A DNA stretch of 64,000 bases from Chryseobacterium sp. G0186. Its GTDB lineage: Bacteria > Bacteroidota > Bacteroidia > Flavobacteriales > Weeksellaceae. The first letter of the stretch is position 1; each line of letters begins with the position of its first letter. This document shows positions 1-8,937 of this stretch, one piece after another. The stretch lies in assembly GCF_003815675.1 (NCBI RefSeq), contig NZ_CP033918.1:3844001-3908000 (forward strand), in the 5' to 3' direction. Position numbers and translations under genes: made by a program. Under the pieces are notes generated by a model. That model was not told where the DNA came from. It ran no database searches and saw only the letters and a program-made list of their open reading frames with translations.

Positions 1-335
1 CCTCTGGCTACGTTGATGAAGAGAGCCCTTAAATTCATCCATACTTTCTTGTCATTTTCAATATAAATGGTAGCGTCAAGTGTTGGAATAAAACTGCCGG
101 TCTCTACATGCACTTTGCTATCGATCTTTATTTGTTCAAATTTTGGTGGAATCAATACATGCTCATAAAAGGCAAGTTTGTTTCTTACAGGTTCATTTAC
201 ATCCTTTGGGTTTTTGTTGTCTTCAGTAGTGGCAATACTGTCCCGTGTATTATCTGTGCTATTTTTGACAGCATTACGAGTTTTACAGGATGATAAGGCA
301 AGAAGCAATAAAAGGAAAGGGATCCAATTTTTCAT
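1..335 (-). CDS. DUF4292-type lipoprotein, partial (C-terminus outside window)
   Basis: The reading frame starts at ATG 335-333 and runs off the left edge, so only about the first 111 residues are present. The N-terminus MKNWIPFLLLLLALSSCKT is a lipoprotein signal peptide with the lipobox LSSC. A charged, Asn/Asp/Lys-rich linker follows, then a segment (FYEHVLIPPKFEQIKIDSK) typical of DUF4292 proteins, which are outer-membrane lipoproteins of Bacteroidota of uncertain role. It lies downstream of the nucleotidyltransferase and flippase on the same strand. That neighbourhood, part of an envelope-biogenesis cluster, is familiar from flavobacteria. The family assignment rests on the N-terminal part only. 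Confidence 0.7.
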   Translation of the reverse strand, partial: MKNWIPFLLLLLALSSCKTRNAVKNSTDNTRDSIATTEDNKNPKDVNEPVRNKLAFYEHVLIPPKFEQIKIDSKVHVETGSFIPTLDATIYIENDKKVWMNLRALFINVAR

Positions 336-441
336 GTATTTATCTTTTCAATTAAAAGTACGGAGCAATATTAACGCCAAACCACACAAAATTGTTTGTG
401 TGGTTTGGTTATATCTTATTTAAGTTAAGTAATTTCTGATC

Positions 442-1458
442 TTATTTTGAAAGAAAGTCTAATACTGAGAAATCTCCCAGAGAAATTTCCCTTGCAACTC
501 CGAAATATTGTGCAGAATTGCCAATCATTGAATTAGAGAGGTTTCCGTGGTTAATTCTTGTATTTTCCTGAATCAGAGAGTTTTCAATGTTTGAGTTGAC
601 AACAGTCGTATTATTTCCCAATGAAACTCCAGGGCCAATCTTAGAATTGGAAATCTTTACATTCTCCCCAATAAAGCATGGCTGAATGATAAGAGAATTT
701 TCAATCACTGCTGAAGCAGGATAGTTGGCCATATTCTCTTTTTCATATTCAAGAATCTTACTGTTGGTTTCTACGGTAGCATTTTTATTACCACAATCCA
801 TCCAGTCGTTTACTTTTCCTAGTGAAAACTTGGCTCCTTTTGCTCTTAGGTTTTCCAGTGCAGTAGTTAATTGATATTCTCCACCATTTTTAATATCATT
901 ATCCATGATATAATTAATCTCGTCCATCAGCTTTTCTGCACTGTTGAAATAATAGATTCCAATGATGGCAAGATCTGAAACGAAAGTTTGTGGCTTTTCA
1001 ACAAAATCTGTGATAAAACCATAGTTATCTAATTTAACCACTCCAAATGCGGATGGATCCTCCACGCTTTTTACCCAGATTACTCCGTCTGAATTTTTAT
1101 CCAGTTGGAAATCTGCACGGAAAAGAGTGTCTGCAAACGCTATTACCACATCTCCCTGCATAGATTGCTCTGCACATTTGATGGCATGTGCTGTTCCAAG
1201 AGGATCATTTTGATAATATATACTTCCTTTTGCTCCCAGTTTTTCGGCAATCTGAATAAGGGATCTTTCGATCTCAGCACCAAAATCTCCAATGATAAAG
1301 GCTACCTCTTCAATTTCTTCTCCTGCAACTTTAGCAATATCTTCCACCAGTCTCTGCACAATAGGCTTTCCTGCAATAGGAATAAGTGGTTTTGGAACTG
1401 TAAGTGTATGTGGACGTAATCTGGAACCACGTCCAGCCATTGGAACAATTATTTTCAT
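442..1458 (-). CDS. Sugar nucleotidyltransferase (glucose-1-phosphate thymidylyltransferase-like)
   Basis: A 338-residue protein. The N-terminus has the nucleotidyltransferase signature MAGRGSRLRPHTLTVPKPL (about residues 7-25), where the G-x-G-x-R loop and the PKP lysine bind the nucleotide and sugar phosphate. ADTLF at about residue 109 is the metal-binding Asp region. The last 90 or so residues are an Asn/Ile-rich hexapeptide (left-handed beta-helix) domain with repeats such as VIENSLI and VKISNSKI, as in RmlA/GlmU-like enzymes. It probably makes an NDP-sugar for surface glycans. It sits between a flippase upstream and the DUF4292 lipoprotein downstream on the same strand. Its exact sugar and nucleotide cannot be told from sequence. 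Confidence 0.85.
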   Translation of the reverse strand: MKIIVPMAGRGSRLRPHTLTVPKPLIPIAGKPIVQRLVEDIAKVAGEEIEEVAFIIGDFGAEIERSLIQIAEKLGAKGSIYYQNDPLGTAHAIKCAEQSMQGDVVIAFADTLFRADFQLDKNSDGVIWVKSVEDPSAFGVVKLDNYGFITDFVEKPQTFVSDLAIIGIYYFNSAEKLMDEINYIMDNDIKNGGEYQLTTALENLRAKGAKFSLGKVNDWMDCGNKNATVETNSKILEYEKENMANYPASAVIENSLIIQPCFIGENVKISNSKIGPGVSLGNNTTVVNSNIENSLIQENTRINHGNLSNSMIGNSAQYFGVAREISLGDFSVLDFLSK

Positions 1459-1614
1459 AGATGATATAAAGATGTTTTTTGTTTAAATGTAGGTTATTTT
1501 TTTGCTAAATATAGTAATTAAAACGTTTTTTAGACAAAACGTAATACTTATCATATCCAGCGGTAATGTTTACTATTTTTCAAACCTAGTAGTTATCAAA
1601 AGAGAGACCAAGTT

Positions 1615-3087
1615 CTAGGATTTCTTTATAATTTTAGATAGAATAGCCTTTTCCTTAAAAGCTACCAGTGCAAGAAACAGAATCAAAAATAGGTTTCCTA
1701 TCAAATAATTGGTTCTGAACTCATAGAAAGACAGTAGTGAAAAAGAAATGGTAAAGACCAAGTACATTATTATTTTTCCTGTATTGTAATGAATTGGATA
1801 CTGCCTCTGTCCCCATACATAAGAAATAATCATCATGGACAAGAATGTTATCAAGGCTGCTATAGCACTTGCCCAATATCCATATTGTGGAATGAAAAGG
1901 AAGTTAATAAGAATAGTAATACATGCCCCAATCACTGAAATATATAATCCAACTCTTGTCTGATCTGACAATTTATACCATATGGAGAGGTTAAGATAGA
2001 TTCCTAGAAATAAAGCTCCGAGCATTACAAAAGGAATAATTTCTATCCCTTCATAGTAAAGGGGGTTTCTTAAATATTTTTCTGAGATCCATTGAAGGTT
2101 GACCATAAGCCCCATGTAAATAATACAGCTGCAGATGACAAAAACATCCATCAGAACGGCATAGGTTTTATGGGAATCCTTATTTTTGAAACTGGAGAAG
2201 AAATAAGGCTCAATTCCCAATTGATAAGCTTGTCTGAAAACGGTAATGAAGGTTGCTATTTTATAAACAGCCCCGTATACACCAATCTGATGACGTGCTT
2301 CTTCTTCAGGAAGTAAATATTTTAGAAACTGTCTGTCCAGAGTCTGATTTACAATGCCGGCCAATCCTGCAATCATCACTGGCCATGAATAATTCATAAT
2401 TCTTTTCCATAGGCTGAAATCGAATTTTGAAATGCTGAAACTGAAAAATTCCTTTCCTACAATTAAAAGGGTAATGATACTTTGAATAAGATTAGCTATA
2501 AAGACATATCCAACCCCAAAGTCAGGATTGTATTTTAACCCCAATATTCCTTCCGGATGATTAGGAAGCCATCTGATAAAAAACAAAACCAATAAAAAAT
2601 AAACGGAGGAACCGGCTACCTTTGAAAGCATATATTTAAAAGGCTTGCCCTGCAACCTTAATATTGCTGAAGGAATTGTTGAAAAAGCATCTAGCGAGAG
2701 GATAAACAAAAATATGATGAGGTAATTGACCTGATCCGGAGTTTCAAAAGCTTGTGCCAGCTGAAATCGGAATACATATCCTAAAATAAGGTAAATGAGT
2801 CCCATGCTAATGATACTCACCGAACAGGTTGAAATCAATGTTTTTTTGTCAATACTCTCTTCCTGTGCAAATCGGAAGAAGGAAGTTTCCATACCATGAG
2901 TAAGTAATACTGTAATTACTCCTGCAATGGAATACCAGTCTACAAAAGGTGATGAAGCCGCAGGACCAAAGGCTTTTGTAACAATTGGTGCAATGATAAA
3001 AGGGAAAATACGGACTAATACTGAACTCAGTCCGTATACCGCTGTTTGCCCGAATAATTTCTTATACAATTCGAAAATTTTATGCAA
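1615..3087 (-). CDS. Oligosaccharide flippase family protein (Wzx/MATE-like)
   Basis: A 490-residue integral membrane protein with about 12-14 hydrophobic segments. Its N-terminus (FGQTAVYGLSSVLVRIFPF) and central segment (RIMNYSWPVMIAGLAGIVNQ) are typical of the polysaccharide biosynthesis/flippase group of the MOP superfamily. The likely role is to flip lipid-linked glycans across the inner membrane. It is the first of three consecutive minus-strand genes (flippase, nucleotidyltransferase, DUF4292), with a 156-bp spacer before the next gene, so co-transcription is possible but not shown. In flavobacteria this trio is often near dut; dut is not visible here. Confidence 0.85.
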   Translation of the reverse strand: MHKIFELYKKLFGQTAVYGLSSVLVRIFPFIIAPIVTKAFGPAASSPFVDWYSIAGVITVLLTHGMETSFFRFAQEESIDKKTLISTCSVSIISMGLIYLILGYVFRFQLAQAFETPDQVNYLIIFLFILSLDAFSTIPSAILRLQGKPFKYMLSKVAGSSVYFLLVLFFIRWLPNHPEGILGLKYNPDFGVGYVFIANLIQSIITLLIVGKEFFSFSISKFDFSLWKRIMNYSWPVMIAGLAGIVNQTLDRQFLKYLLPEEEARHQIGVYGAVYKIATFITVFRQAYQLGIEPYFFSSFKNKDSHKTYAVLMDVFVICSCIIYMGLMVNLQWISEKYLRNPLYYEGIEIIPFVMLGALFLGIYLNLSIWYKLSDQTRVGLYISVIGACITILINFLFIPQYGYWASAIAALITFLSMMIISYVWGQRQYPIHYNTGKIIMYLVFTISFSLLSFYEFRTNYLIGNLFLILFLALVAFKEKAILSKIIKKS

Positions 3088-3174
3088 ATGTAAATATTTA
3101 GAAATTGATTTTTGCGAGTGATATTAAAATTCATCTATAAACCTTAATTTTGCTTTTTATAGAAGTTAGACGCA

Positions 3175-3233
3175 AGAAGTTAGAATTTAGTAATTTCTTT
3201 TTTACTTACCATTTATACTTTTTTCTAACTTCT
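3175..3233. repeat. Inverted repeat upstream of dihydroorotase
   Basis: Perfect 11-bp arms AGAAGTTAGAA (3175-3185) and TTCTAACTTCT (3223-3233) lie 37 bp apart in the spacer before the dihydroorotase start. Similar words (TTCTAACTTCT, CTCTAACTTCT) recur in the spacer before the HIT gene at 58031-58063. No U-run follows, so it is not an obvious terminator. Confidence 0.6.
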
Positions 3234-3264
3234 GATATTTAATCTATAATCTATAAAAAGTACA

Positions 3265-4602
3265 ATGAAAATCCTTATCAAAAATGTAAACATCGTGAAC
3301 GAAGGAAAGGTCTTTGAGAGCGATATCTTAATAGAAAATGATTTAATTTCCAAAATAGGTTCCGGTATTTCTGAGGATGCTGATCAGATTATTGATGGTG
3401 CTGGGAAATATCTTCTTCCAGGGGTTATTGATGATCAGGTGCATTTCCGTGAACCGGGTTTAACGCATAAAGGTGATATTGAAACTGAATCTAGAGCTGC
3501 CATTGCCGGTGGGATAACAAGTTTTATTGACCAGCCCAATACCGTTCCGAATGCGGTTACCCAGGAATTATTAGCTGATAAATACGATATTGCTTCCCAG
3601 AAAGCATATGCGAACTACGGTTTTATGATGGGAGGAACAAATGATAATCTGGAAGAGGTATTAAAGACAAACCCTAGAAATGTTCCCGGAATTAAATTAT
3701 TCCTGGGTTCTTCTACAGGAAATATGTTGGTTGACAATCCTGAAACGTTGGAGAATATTTTCAGCAATACTAAAATGCTGATCGCTGTTCACTGTGAGGA
3801 CGAAGCTACTATCAGAGCTAATACTCAAAAATATGTGGATGAATATGGCGAAGATATTCCGGTAAAGTTTCACCATCTGATCAGAAGTGAGGAGGCTTGC
3901 TATAAATCTTCATCCAAGGCTATTGAACTGGCACAAAAAACAGGAGCAAGGCTTCACGTTTTTCACCTTTCCACGGCTAAGGAAACAGAACTTTTCAGAA
4001 ATGATATTCCTTTAAAAGATAAAAAAATTACGGCCGAGGTATGTGTTCATCACTTAACATTTACCAATGAGGATTATGAAACAAAAGGAGGTTTAATTAA
4101 ATGGAATCCTGCCGTAAAAACACAAAAAGACAAGGATGGACTTTGGGAAGCGCTTCTTGATGACAGAATTGATGTTATTGCTACAGACCATGCCCCGCAT
4201 ACAGCAGAAGAAAAGCAGAACGTATATACAAAATGTCCTTCAGGAGCACCATTGGTACAGCATTCATTAGTAGTGATGCTTGAAAATTATAAAAACGGTA
4301 AGATTTCCCTGGAGAAAATCGTTGAAAAAATGTGCCATAATCCTGCTATTCTTTTCAAGGTAGAAAAGAGAGGATTTGTAAAGGAAGGATATAAGGCAGA
4401 TCTTGTTTTAGTGGATTTAAATGAAGACTGGACTGTTTCCAAGGATAATTTACTCTATAAGTGCGGTTGGAGTCCATTGGAGGGGATGAATTTCCATACT
4501 AAAGTTACTCACACTTTTGTCAATGGTCACTTGGTTTATGATAATGGAAAAATTGCTGAGGAAAAATTCGGTGAAAGATTGCTTTTTGAAGCCAGAGATT
4601 AA
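3265..4602 (+). CDS. pyrC: Dihydroorotase
   Basis: A 445-residue amidohydrolase that cyclises carbamoyl-aspartate to dihydroorotate in pyrimidine synthesis. Visible signatures are DDQVHFREPGLTHKGD (about 55-70), the Lys of GIKLFLGSSTG, the His of AVHCEDE, HVFHLSTAKE, VCVHHLTF and the Asp of IATDHAPH. Together these form the metal centre and substrate site of class I-like dihydroorotases. The first His of the usual HxH motif is Gln here (QVH). As I recall, other Bacteroidota enzymes share this, so it does not by itself imply inactivity. Length matches the family. It is a single gene, with an IS element starting about 30 bp after its stop codon. The start is ATG 3265, after an AT-rich repeat-containing leader. 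Confidence 0.92.
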   Translation: MKILIKNVNIVNEGKVFESDILIENDLISKIGSGISEDADQIIDGAGKYLLPGVIDDQVHFREPGLTHKGDIETESRAAIAGGITSFIDQPNTVPNAVTQELLADKYDIASQKAYANYGFMMGGTNDNLEEVLKTNPRNVPGIKLFLGSSTGNMLVDNPETLENIFSNTKMLIAVHCEDEATIRANTQKYVDEYGEDIPVKFHHLIRSEEACYKSSSKAIELAQKTGARLHVFHLSTAKETELFRNDIPLKDKKITAEVCVHHLTFTNEDYETKGGLIKWNPAVKTQKDKDGLWEALLDDRIDVIATDHAPHTAEEKQNVYTKCPSGAPLVQHSLVVMLENYKNGKISLEKIVEKMCHNPAILFKVEKRGFVKEGYKADLVLVDLNEDWTVSKDNLLYKCGWSPLEGMNFHTKVTHTFVNGHLVYDNGKIAEEKFGERLLFEARD

Positions 4603-4631
4603 TAATGTAAAACTTATCAACAAGTTCATGA

Positions 4632-4668
4632 AAAAAAGAGGCTGTCCAAAAAGGTCAGCCTCTTTTTT
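4632..4668. terminator. Hairpin terminator formed by the IS left end
   Basis: AAAAAAGAGGCTG (4632-4644) pairs with CAGCCTCTTTTTT (4656-4668), a 13-bp perfect stem with an 11-nt loop. It is A-rich on one side and T-rich on the other, so it can stop transcription from both dihydroorotase (plus) and the transposase (minus). It overlaps the IS inverted repeat. Confidence 0.75.
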
Positions 4669-6430
4669 ATGTTTTCAGGCTGCGTTATATTTATGCGGCA
4701 AATTTATACTTTTGGTTTTCTATATACTCAGTGAAAGAATGTCTAGTTTTTTTACCTTTAAGCGTACGTAGCCAATTTTTACGGGTAAGTTTTCTGTTTT
4801 TCGCTAATTTTCTAAAATTATGCGCCAATGCCATTAATCCAAATTCAATATTTACTTTTTCAAGTCCTTTTAGAGTAAATCTTGAAAATTTATTATTGCT
4901 TTTTAGTTGTCCGAATACAGCTTCTACTTCTATAGGCCGTTTACTTCTGTGGTAATGTCCTTTTTCAGATATCAGCCTTTGCCTGGCTTTCATTCTGTGA
5001 TGGTTCAGATTATAATTCACTTCGATTAACCGATTATCCTGGCTTTGATGGCAGCTTTCTCTAAGAGGACAACCCTGACAGCTGAAAGCCTGATAATAAT
5101 GTACCTGAGATTCATATCCGTTACTGCTGATTCTTTTGCCTTTACCGATAAAGTTCATTTGCTGTCCAAAGGGACATACATAGAAGTTATTTTCTTTATT
5201 ATAATACAAGTTCTGTACAGCAAACGCATTGTTCTTCTCACTGCGTTTCTGTTCTTTATGAAAATTATTATATTTTACATACCCCTCTATAGCTTTTTCT
5301 GCCATCATTTCGTAATTCTCTTCACTTCCATATCCGGCATCTGCTACTACCTCTTTACTTTGTTTGTGGTACTGATTTTCAAAACCGTTAAGATGATCCT
5401 TCAATGTAGTGGTATCTCCAGGAGTCTGATGAATGCTGTAATGTGTGATAAACTGGTTTTCAGTACTGATCTGTGCATTATAGGCTGGCTTAAGCTGTCC
5501 ATTTTTCATATGGTCGTCTTTGAGCCGCATGAAGCAGGCATCGGGATCTGTCTTACTATAACTATTGCGGCCTGAGAGTATTTTTAACTGATCTTCATAC
5601 TTCTGTAATCTGGGCAGGTCCTGATGCTGAAGCTTTTTGATAAGCTTCTTACCGGTTTTATTGTCCTGTGCCACATCGTGATTAAGCTCTGCTATTTTAT
5701 CCTGAAGCTCTCTGCTGTCAATAGATTTTGGAAGGACCTTTTCATGGGATTCATAACGTTCTTCTTTGATTTGAGATTCAATTTCTTCAAGTACGGAATG
5801 AATTTGGGCTTCCAGTTTTAATTTATTCTTTTCTACAGATTTTTTCCATACAAAGCTGTATCGGTTGGCCGATGATTCTATTTTTGTCCCATCTATATAT
5901 TGAACAGTTAAACTTACGTAACCCAAATGCTGCAAAACAACGGTAACATCTGCAAAAAGACGATGAATATGGTTTTTAAGCCGTTTGCTCCTAAAGTAAT
6001 TGATGGTTCTGTAATCAGGCTTACTGTTGCCGGAAAGCCACATGAAATGAATATTTTCTCCAAGTGCCTTTTCTATTTTACGGCATGAATAAATATTGTT
6101 GAAATAGGCATAGAATAAAACTTTGATCATCATACGGGGGTGAAAGCTTGTCGTTCCACCGCCTTTATATTCACTCATTATATGATCGATATTTAAGCTA
6201 TCCACTAATTCATTGATAAGACGTACAGGATGATCAGAACCGATCTTATCAAAAATATCTTCAGGAAATAAGCTGGGAGTATTGGAGGGTAAAGATTTAA
6301 AACGTACTTTCATATCAATGTTTGTTTGGCTGCACCTTAAAGATAAATCTTAAAGGACAAACAACAAAAAAATCCCCGAAACTTTTTAAGTGACGGGGAT
6401 ATTTTTTGAGACTTTTTAGACAGCCTCTTT
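4635..6430 (-). mobile_element. IS1182-family insertion sequence
   Basis: The transposase gene is bracketed by imperfect inverted ends. The left end reads AAAGAGGCTGTCCAAAAAG from 4635. The right end, on the complementary strand inward from 6430, reads AAAGAGGCTGTCTAAAAAG, so one of these 19 bases differs. The direct flanks (AAAA on the left, CTTA on the right) show no target duplication. The element sits in the intergenic region between dihydroorotase and the GH92 gene and breaks no recognisable ORF. The left terminus is itself a strong hairpin with a T-run (see terminator), and the right terminus contains a second hairpin, ATCCCCG/CGGGGAT, near 6372-6400. Exact ends could shift by a few bases. 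Confidence 0.85.
4691..6313 (-). CDS. IS1182 family transposase
   Basis: A 540-residue DDE transposase. The N-terminal DUF772-type helical domain includes SFHPRMMIKVLFYAY (about 56-70) and the NYFRSKRL segment. The catalytic acidic residues are probably the Asp of QYIDGTKIES (about 137), the Asp of VVADAGYGSEENY (about 323) and the Glu of EVEAVFGQLK (about 463). A Cys-rich insert (CQGCPLRESCHQS) lies before the third acidic residue, as in the IS1182 group. The frame is uninterrupted and both ends are present, so the element may still be active. The start is the ATG just inside the right inverted repeat. Confidence 0.93.
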   Translation of the reverse strand: MKVRFKSLPSNTPSLFPEDIFDKIGSDHPVRLINELVDSLNIDHIMSEYKGGGTTSFHPRMMIKVLFYAYFNNIYSCRKIEKALGENIHFMWLSGNSKPDYRTINYFRSKRLKNHIHRLFADVTVVLQHLGYVSLTVQYIDGTKIESSANRYSFVWKKSVEKNKLKLEAQIHSVLEEIESQIKEERYESHEKVLPKSIDSRELQDKIAELNHDVAQDNKTGKKLIKKLQHQDLPRLQKYEDQLKILSGRNSYSKTDPDACFMRLKDDHMKNGQLKPAYNAQISTENQFITHYSIHQTPGDTTTLKDHLNGFENQYHKQSKEVVADAGYGSEENYEMMAEKAIEGYVKYNNFHKEQKRSEKNNAFAVQNLYYNKENNFYVCPFGQQMNFIGKGKRISSNGYESQVHYYQAFSCQGCPLRESCHQSQDNRLIEVNYNLNHHRMKARQRLISEKGHYHRSKRPIEVEAVFGQLKSNNKFSRFTLKGLEKVNIEFGLMALAHNFRKLAKNRKLTRKNWLRTLKGKKTRHSFTEYIENQKYKFAA

Positions 6431-6568
6431 CTTATTTTTATAATCTCGCAGATTATGGGAATTACGCAGATTGCTAAAATGAATTATGCACTACCTGTGA
6501 GACTTTATTTTATAAGTAATTCCTGAATATAGAATTCAGTGGAAAAGGATGATGTTTTTTTCACGATT

Positions 6569-8866
6569 TTACTTTTTCGCTTTATTCCCCATATAAAATG
6601 TCAGTTTTCCACCATTCATAATCTCAGAGTGCTTCAATGTGAAGTTTTTAATTTCTTTTCCATTAAGAAGAATCTTTTGAACATATACATTTTTCGGACC
6701 TTGATTTACGGTTTCAATTTCAAAGGTTTTTCCGTTCTCAAGATGTAAAAGAGCATGATCGATAGCCGGACTTCCGATGGAATAGTCTTCAGAACCGGGA
6801 GCAACAGGGTAAAAACCCAGTGAACTTAAAATATACCACGCACTCATTTGCCCGGTATCATCATTTCCTCCCAGTCCGTCAGGAGTAGCCTTGTATTGCA
6901 TTTCCAGAATGTGGCGGATTTGAGCCTGTGTTTTCCAAGGTTGCCCAGCCCAGTTATAAAGATAGGCAACATGATGAGCCGGCTCATTTCCGTGAACATA
7001 CCCGCCAATAATTCCTTCTCTTGTAATATCTTCAGTATCTGCAAAGAAAGAGTCGGATAGATGCATGGAGAATAGTTCATCCAGTTTGGATGCAAACTTC
7101 TTTTTACCGCCCATCATACGGATCAGTTCATCAGGATTTTGTGGAACAAAAAAACTGTAGTTCCATGAATTTCCCTCAATAAAGCCCTGTCCGTGTGTAC
7201 TCAATACATCAAAATCCTTTTTAAAGCTTCCATCTGTAAGCTTTGGACGCATAAATCCGATTGTTGTATCGAAATTATTCTTCCAGTTTTCAGAACGCTT
7301 GATAAACTGATTGTAAGTTTCTATTTCTCCCAAGTGCTTTGCCAATTGAGCAATAGCCCAGTCATCATAAGCGTATTCCAGGGTATTTGAAACTGAGGTT
7401 CCGTTTTTTTCAGCAGGAATATATCCAAGGTCAATATATTGCCCGATGCCCTCATAATCTCTTTTGTTAGCCGTTTCTACGCAGGCTTTCAGAGCTTCTT
7501 TAGCATTGCCATCATAATTTCCCTTAATGATGGCGTCTGCCACTACACTTACACTGTGATACCCACTCATACACCAGTTGTCGTTGGCATAGTGTGACCA
7601 AATCGGAAGCATTTTCATTGAAAACTGATCATAATGAGCCATCATGGATCTTACCATATCATTATTCCGTTTCGGTTGAATGATATTAAAGAACGGATGC
7701 AGTGCACGATAAGTATCCCACAGGGAGAATGTAGTATAATTGGTGAAATTTTCTGCTTTATGAACATTTTGATCCAAGCCTTTATACTCTCCGTTAACAT
7801 CCATATACATGGTTGGATTGATAAAGGTATGGTACATTGCCGTATAAAAATTAGTTTTCTCAGTTTCGGAACCTTTGATGATAATTTTATTCAATTCTTT
7901 GTTCCAGTTTTCCTGAGCGTGTGTTTTAACCTGATCAAAAGATAAATTTCCTGCCTCCTTTTCGAGGTTTTCCATGGCATTGTTCTGACTTACGGGAGAA
8001 ATGGCAAGCTTAATTTCAATGGCTTCATTTTCCTGAGTGTCGAAATCAAAATACATTTTCAAATTCTTTCCGGCAATTTCAGGGAAGTTTTTCGTTTGGT
8101 CAAATTTTCTCCAGAAACCTTTGTAGACTTGTTTTTCATCATAGTTTTTCTGACCATAGGACTTGAATGGCTTTGAAAACTTCATGGCAAAATATACGGT
8201 TCTTGTTCTTGCCCAGCCGTTGGTCTGTCGGTACCCTGTAATGGTATTTCCATTTTCAACACGAACGTAGGTCCAGATATTCTTTCCGTCATAGTTGTAA
8301 ATACCGGCCATCAGATCCAAAATAATATGAGATTGGTCGGATTTTGGAAAAGTATAGCGGTGAACTCCAACTCTTGTGGTGGCTGTTAATTCCGCCAGAA
8401 TATTATGGTCATCAAGTTTTACCTTGTAATATCCTGCTTCTGCAGCTTCGTTTTGATGTGAAAACCTACTTCTGTAACCATTTTCAGGATGGGCAGCCGT
8501 TCCGGGATTAAGCTGAAGCTTTCCAACGGTAGGCATAATAAGAAAATCACCAAGATCGGAATGTCCGGTGCCACTAAAGTGAGTAGAACTGAAGCCTACA
8601 ATTGTTTTATCCTCATAACGGTAGCCAGCACAGTATTTATAGACCTCGCCATTGTATTTTCCATTAAGTTCATAGGAAATACTATCTGTTTCAGGACTGA
8701 GCTGAACTGAACCGAAAGGAACGGTAGCGCCTGGGTAGGTATGTCCCATTTTTTCAGTTCCAATCAGTGGATTTACATATTGATAAAGTTTTTCAAATTG
8801 TTGAGCTTTATAATGGAAGCTAAAAAATAAAAGAAACAGAAAAACAGTTGTTCCGTGATTTTTCAT
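6569..8866 (-). CDS. GH92 family alpha-mannosidase (secreted)
   Basis: A 765-residue exported glycosidase with an N-terminal signal peptide ending near FHYKAQ. GH92 hallmarks are YVNPLIGTEKMGHTYPGA (about 29-46), PFGSVQLSPETDS, YTTFSLWDTYRALHPFF in the middle, and GGNDDTGQMSAWYILSSLG (about 659-677) with the catalytic and calcium-site residues. GH92 enzymes are calcium-dependent exo-alpha-mannosidases, mostly alpha-1,2, that trim host or fungal N-glycans. There is no SusC/SusD pair or other CAZyme next to it, so it is not part of a visible polysaccharide utilisation locus. Linkage specificity cannot be inferred. Confidence 0.93.
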   Translation of the reverse strand: MKNHGTTVFLFLLFFSFHYKAQQFEKLYQYVNPLIGTEKMGHTYPGATVPFGSVQLSPETDSISYELNGKYNGEVYKYCAGYRYEDKTIVGFSSTHFSGTGHSDLGDFLIMPTVGKLQLNPGTAAHPENGYRSRFSHQNEAAEAGYYKVKLDDHNILAELTATTRVGVHRYTFPKSDQSHIILDLMAGIYNYDGKNIWTYVRVENGNTITGYRQTNGWARTRTVYFAMKFSKPFKSYGQKNYDEKQVYKGFWRKFDQTKNFPEIAGKNLKMYFDFDTQENEAIEIKLAISPVSQNNAMENLEKEAGNLSFDQVKTHAQENWNKELNKIIIKGSETEKTNFYTAMYHTFINPTMYMDVNGEYKGLDQNVHKAENFTNYTTFSLWDTYRALHPFFNIIQPKRNNDMVRSMMAHYDQFSMKMLPIWSHYANDNWCMSGYHSVSVVADAIIKGNYDGNAKEALKACVETANKRDYEGIGQYIDLGYIPAEKNGTSVSNTLEYAYDDWAIAQLAKHLGEIETYNQFIKRSENWKNNFDTTIGFMRPKLTDGSFKKDFDVLSTHGQGFIEGNSWNYSFFVPQNPDELIRMMGGKKKFASKLDELFSMHLSDSFFADTEDITREGIIGGYVHGNEPAHHVAYLYNWAGQPWKTQAQIRHILEMQYKATPDGLGGNDDTGQMSAWYILSSLGFYPVAPGSEDYSIGSPAIDHALLHLENGKTFEIETVNQGPKNVYVQKILLNGKEIKNFTLKHSEIMNGGKLTFYMGNKAKK

Positions 8867-8937
8867 TAATAGTAGGTTTTCAAAGATTAAAATTAATTAA
8901 AATCATCATTTACTGTTTTGTTTTATAAAGAATTTGT

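Noticed and set aside
1490..1614. AAAACGTTTT/ACAAAACGT sequence as a terminator or operator
   Set aside because: The pairing is short and AT-rich with no supporting context.
5045..5575. 176-residue plus-strand ORF inside the IS element
   Set aside because: It is antisense to the transposase, has no recognisable motif, and codon pattern follows the opposite strand.
4631..6434. Target-site duplication of the IS element
   Set aside because: Flanking bases AAAA and CTTA do not match; IS1182 members need not duplicate the target.
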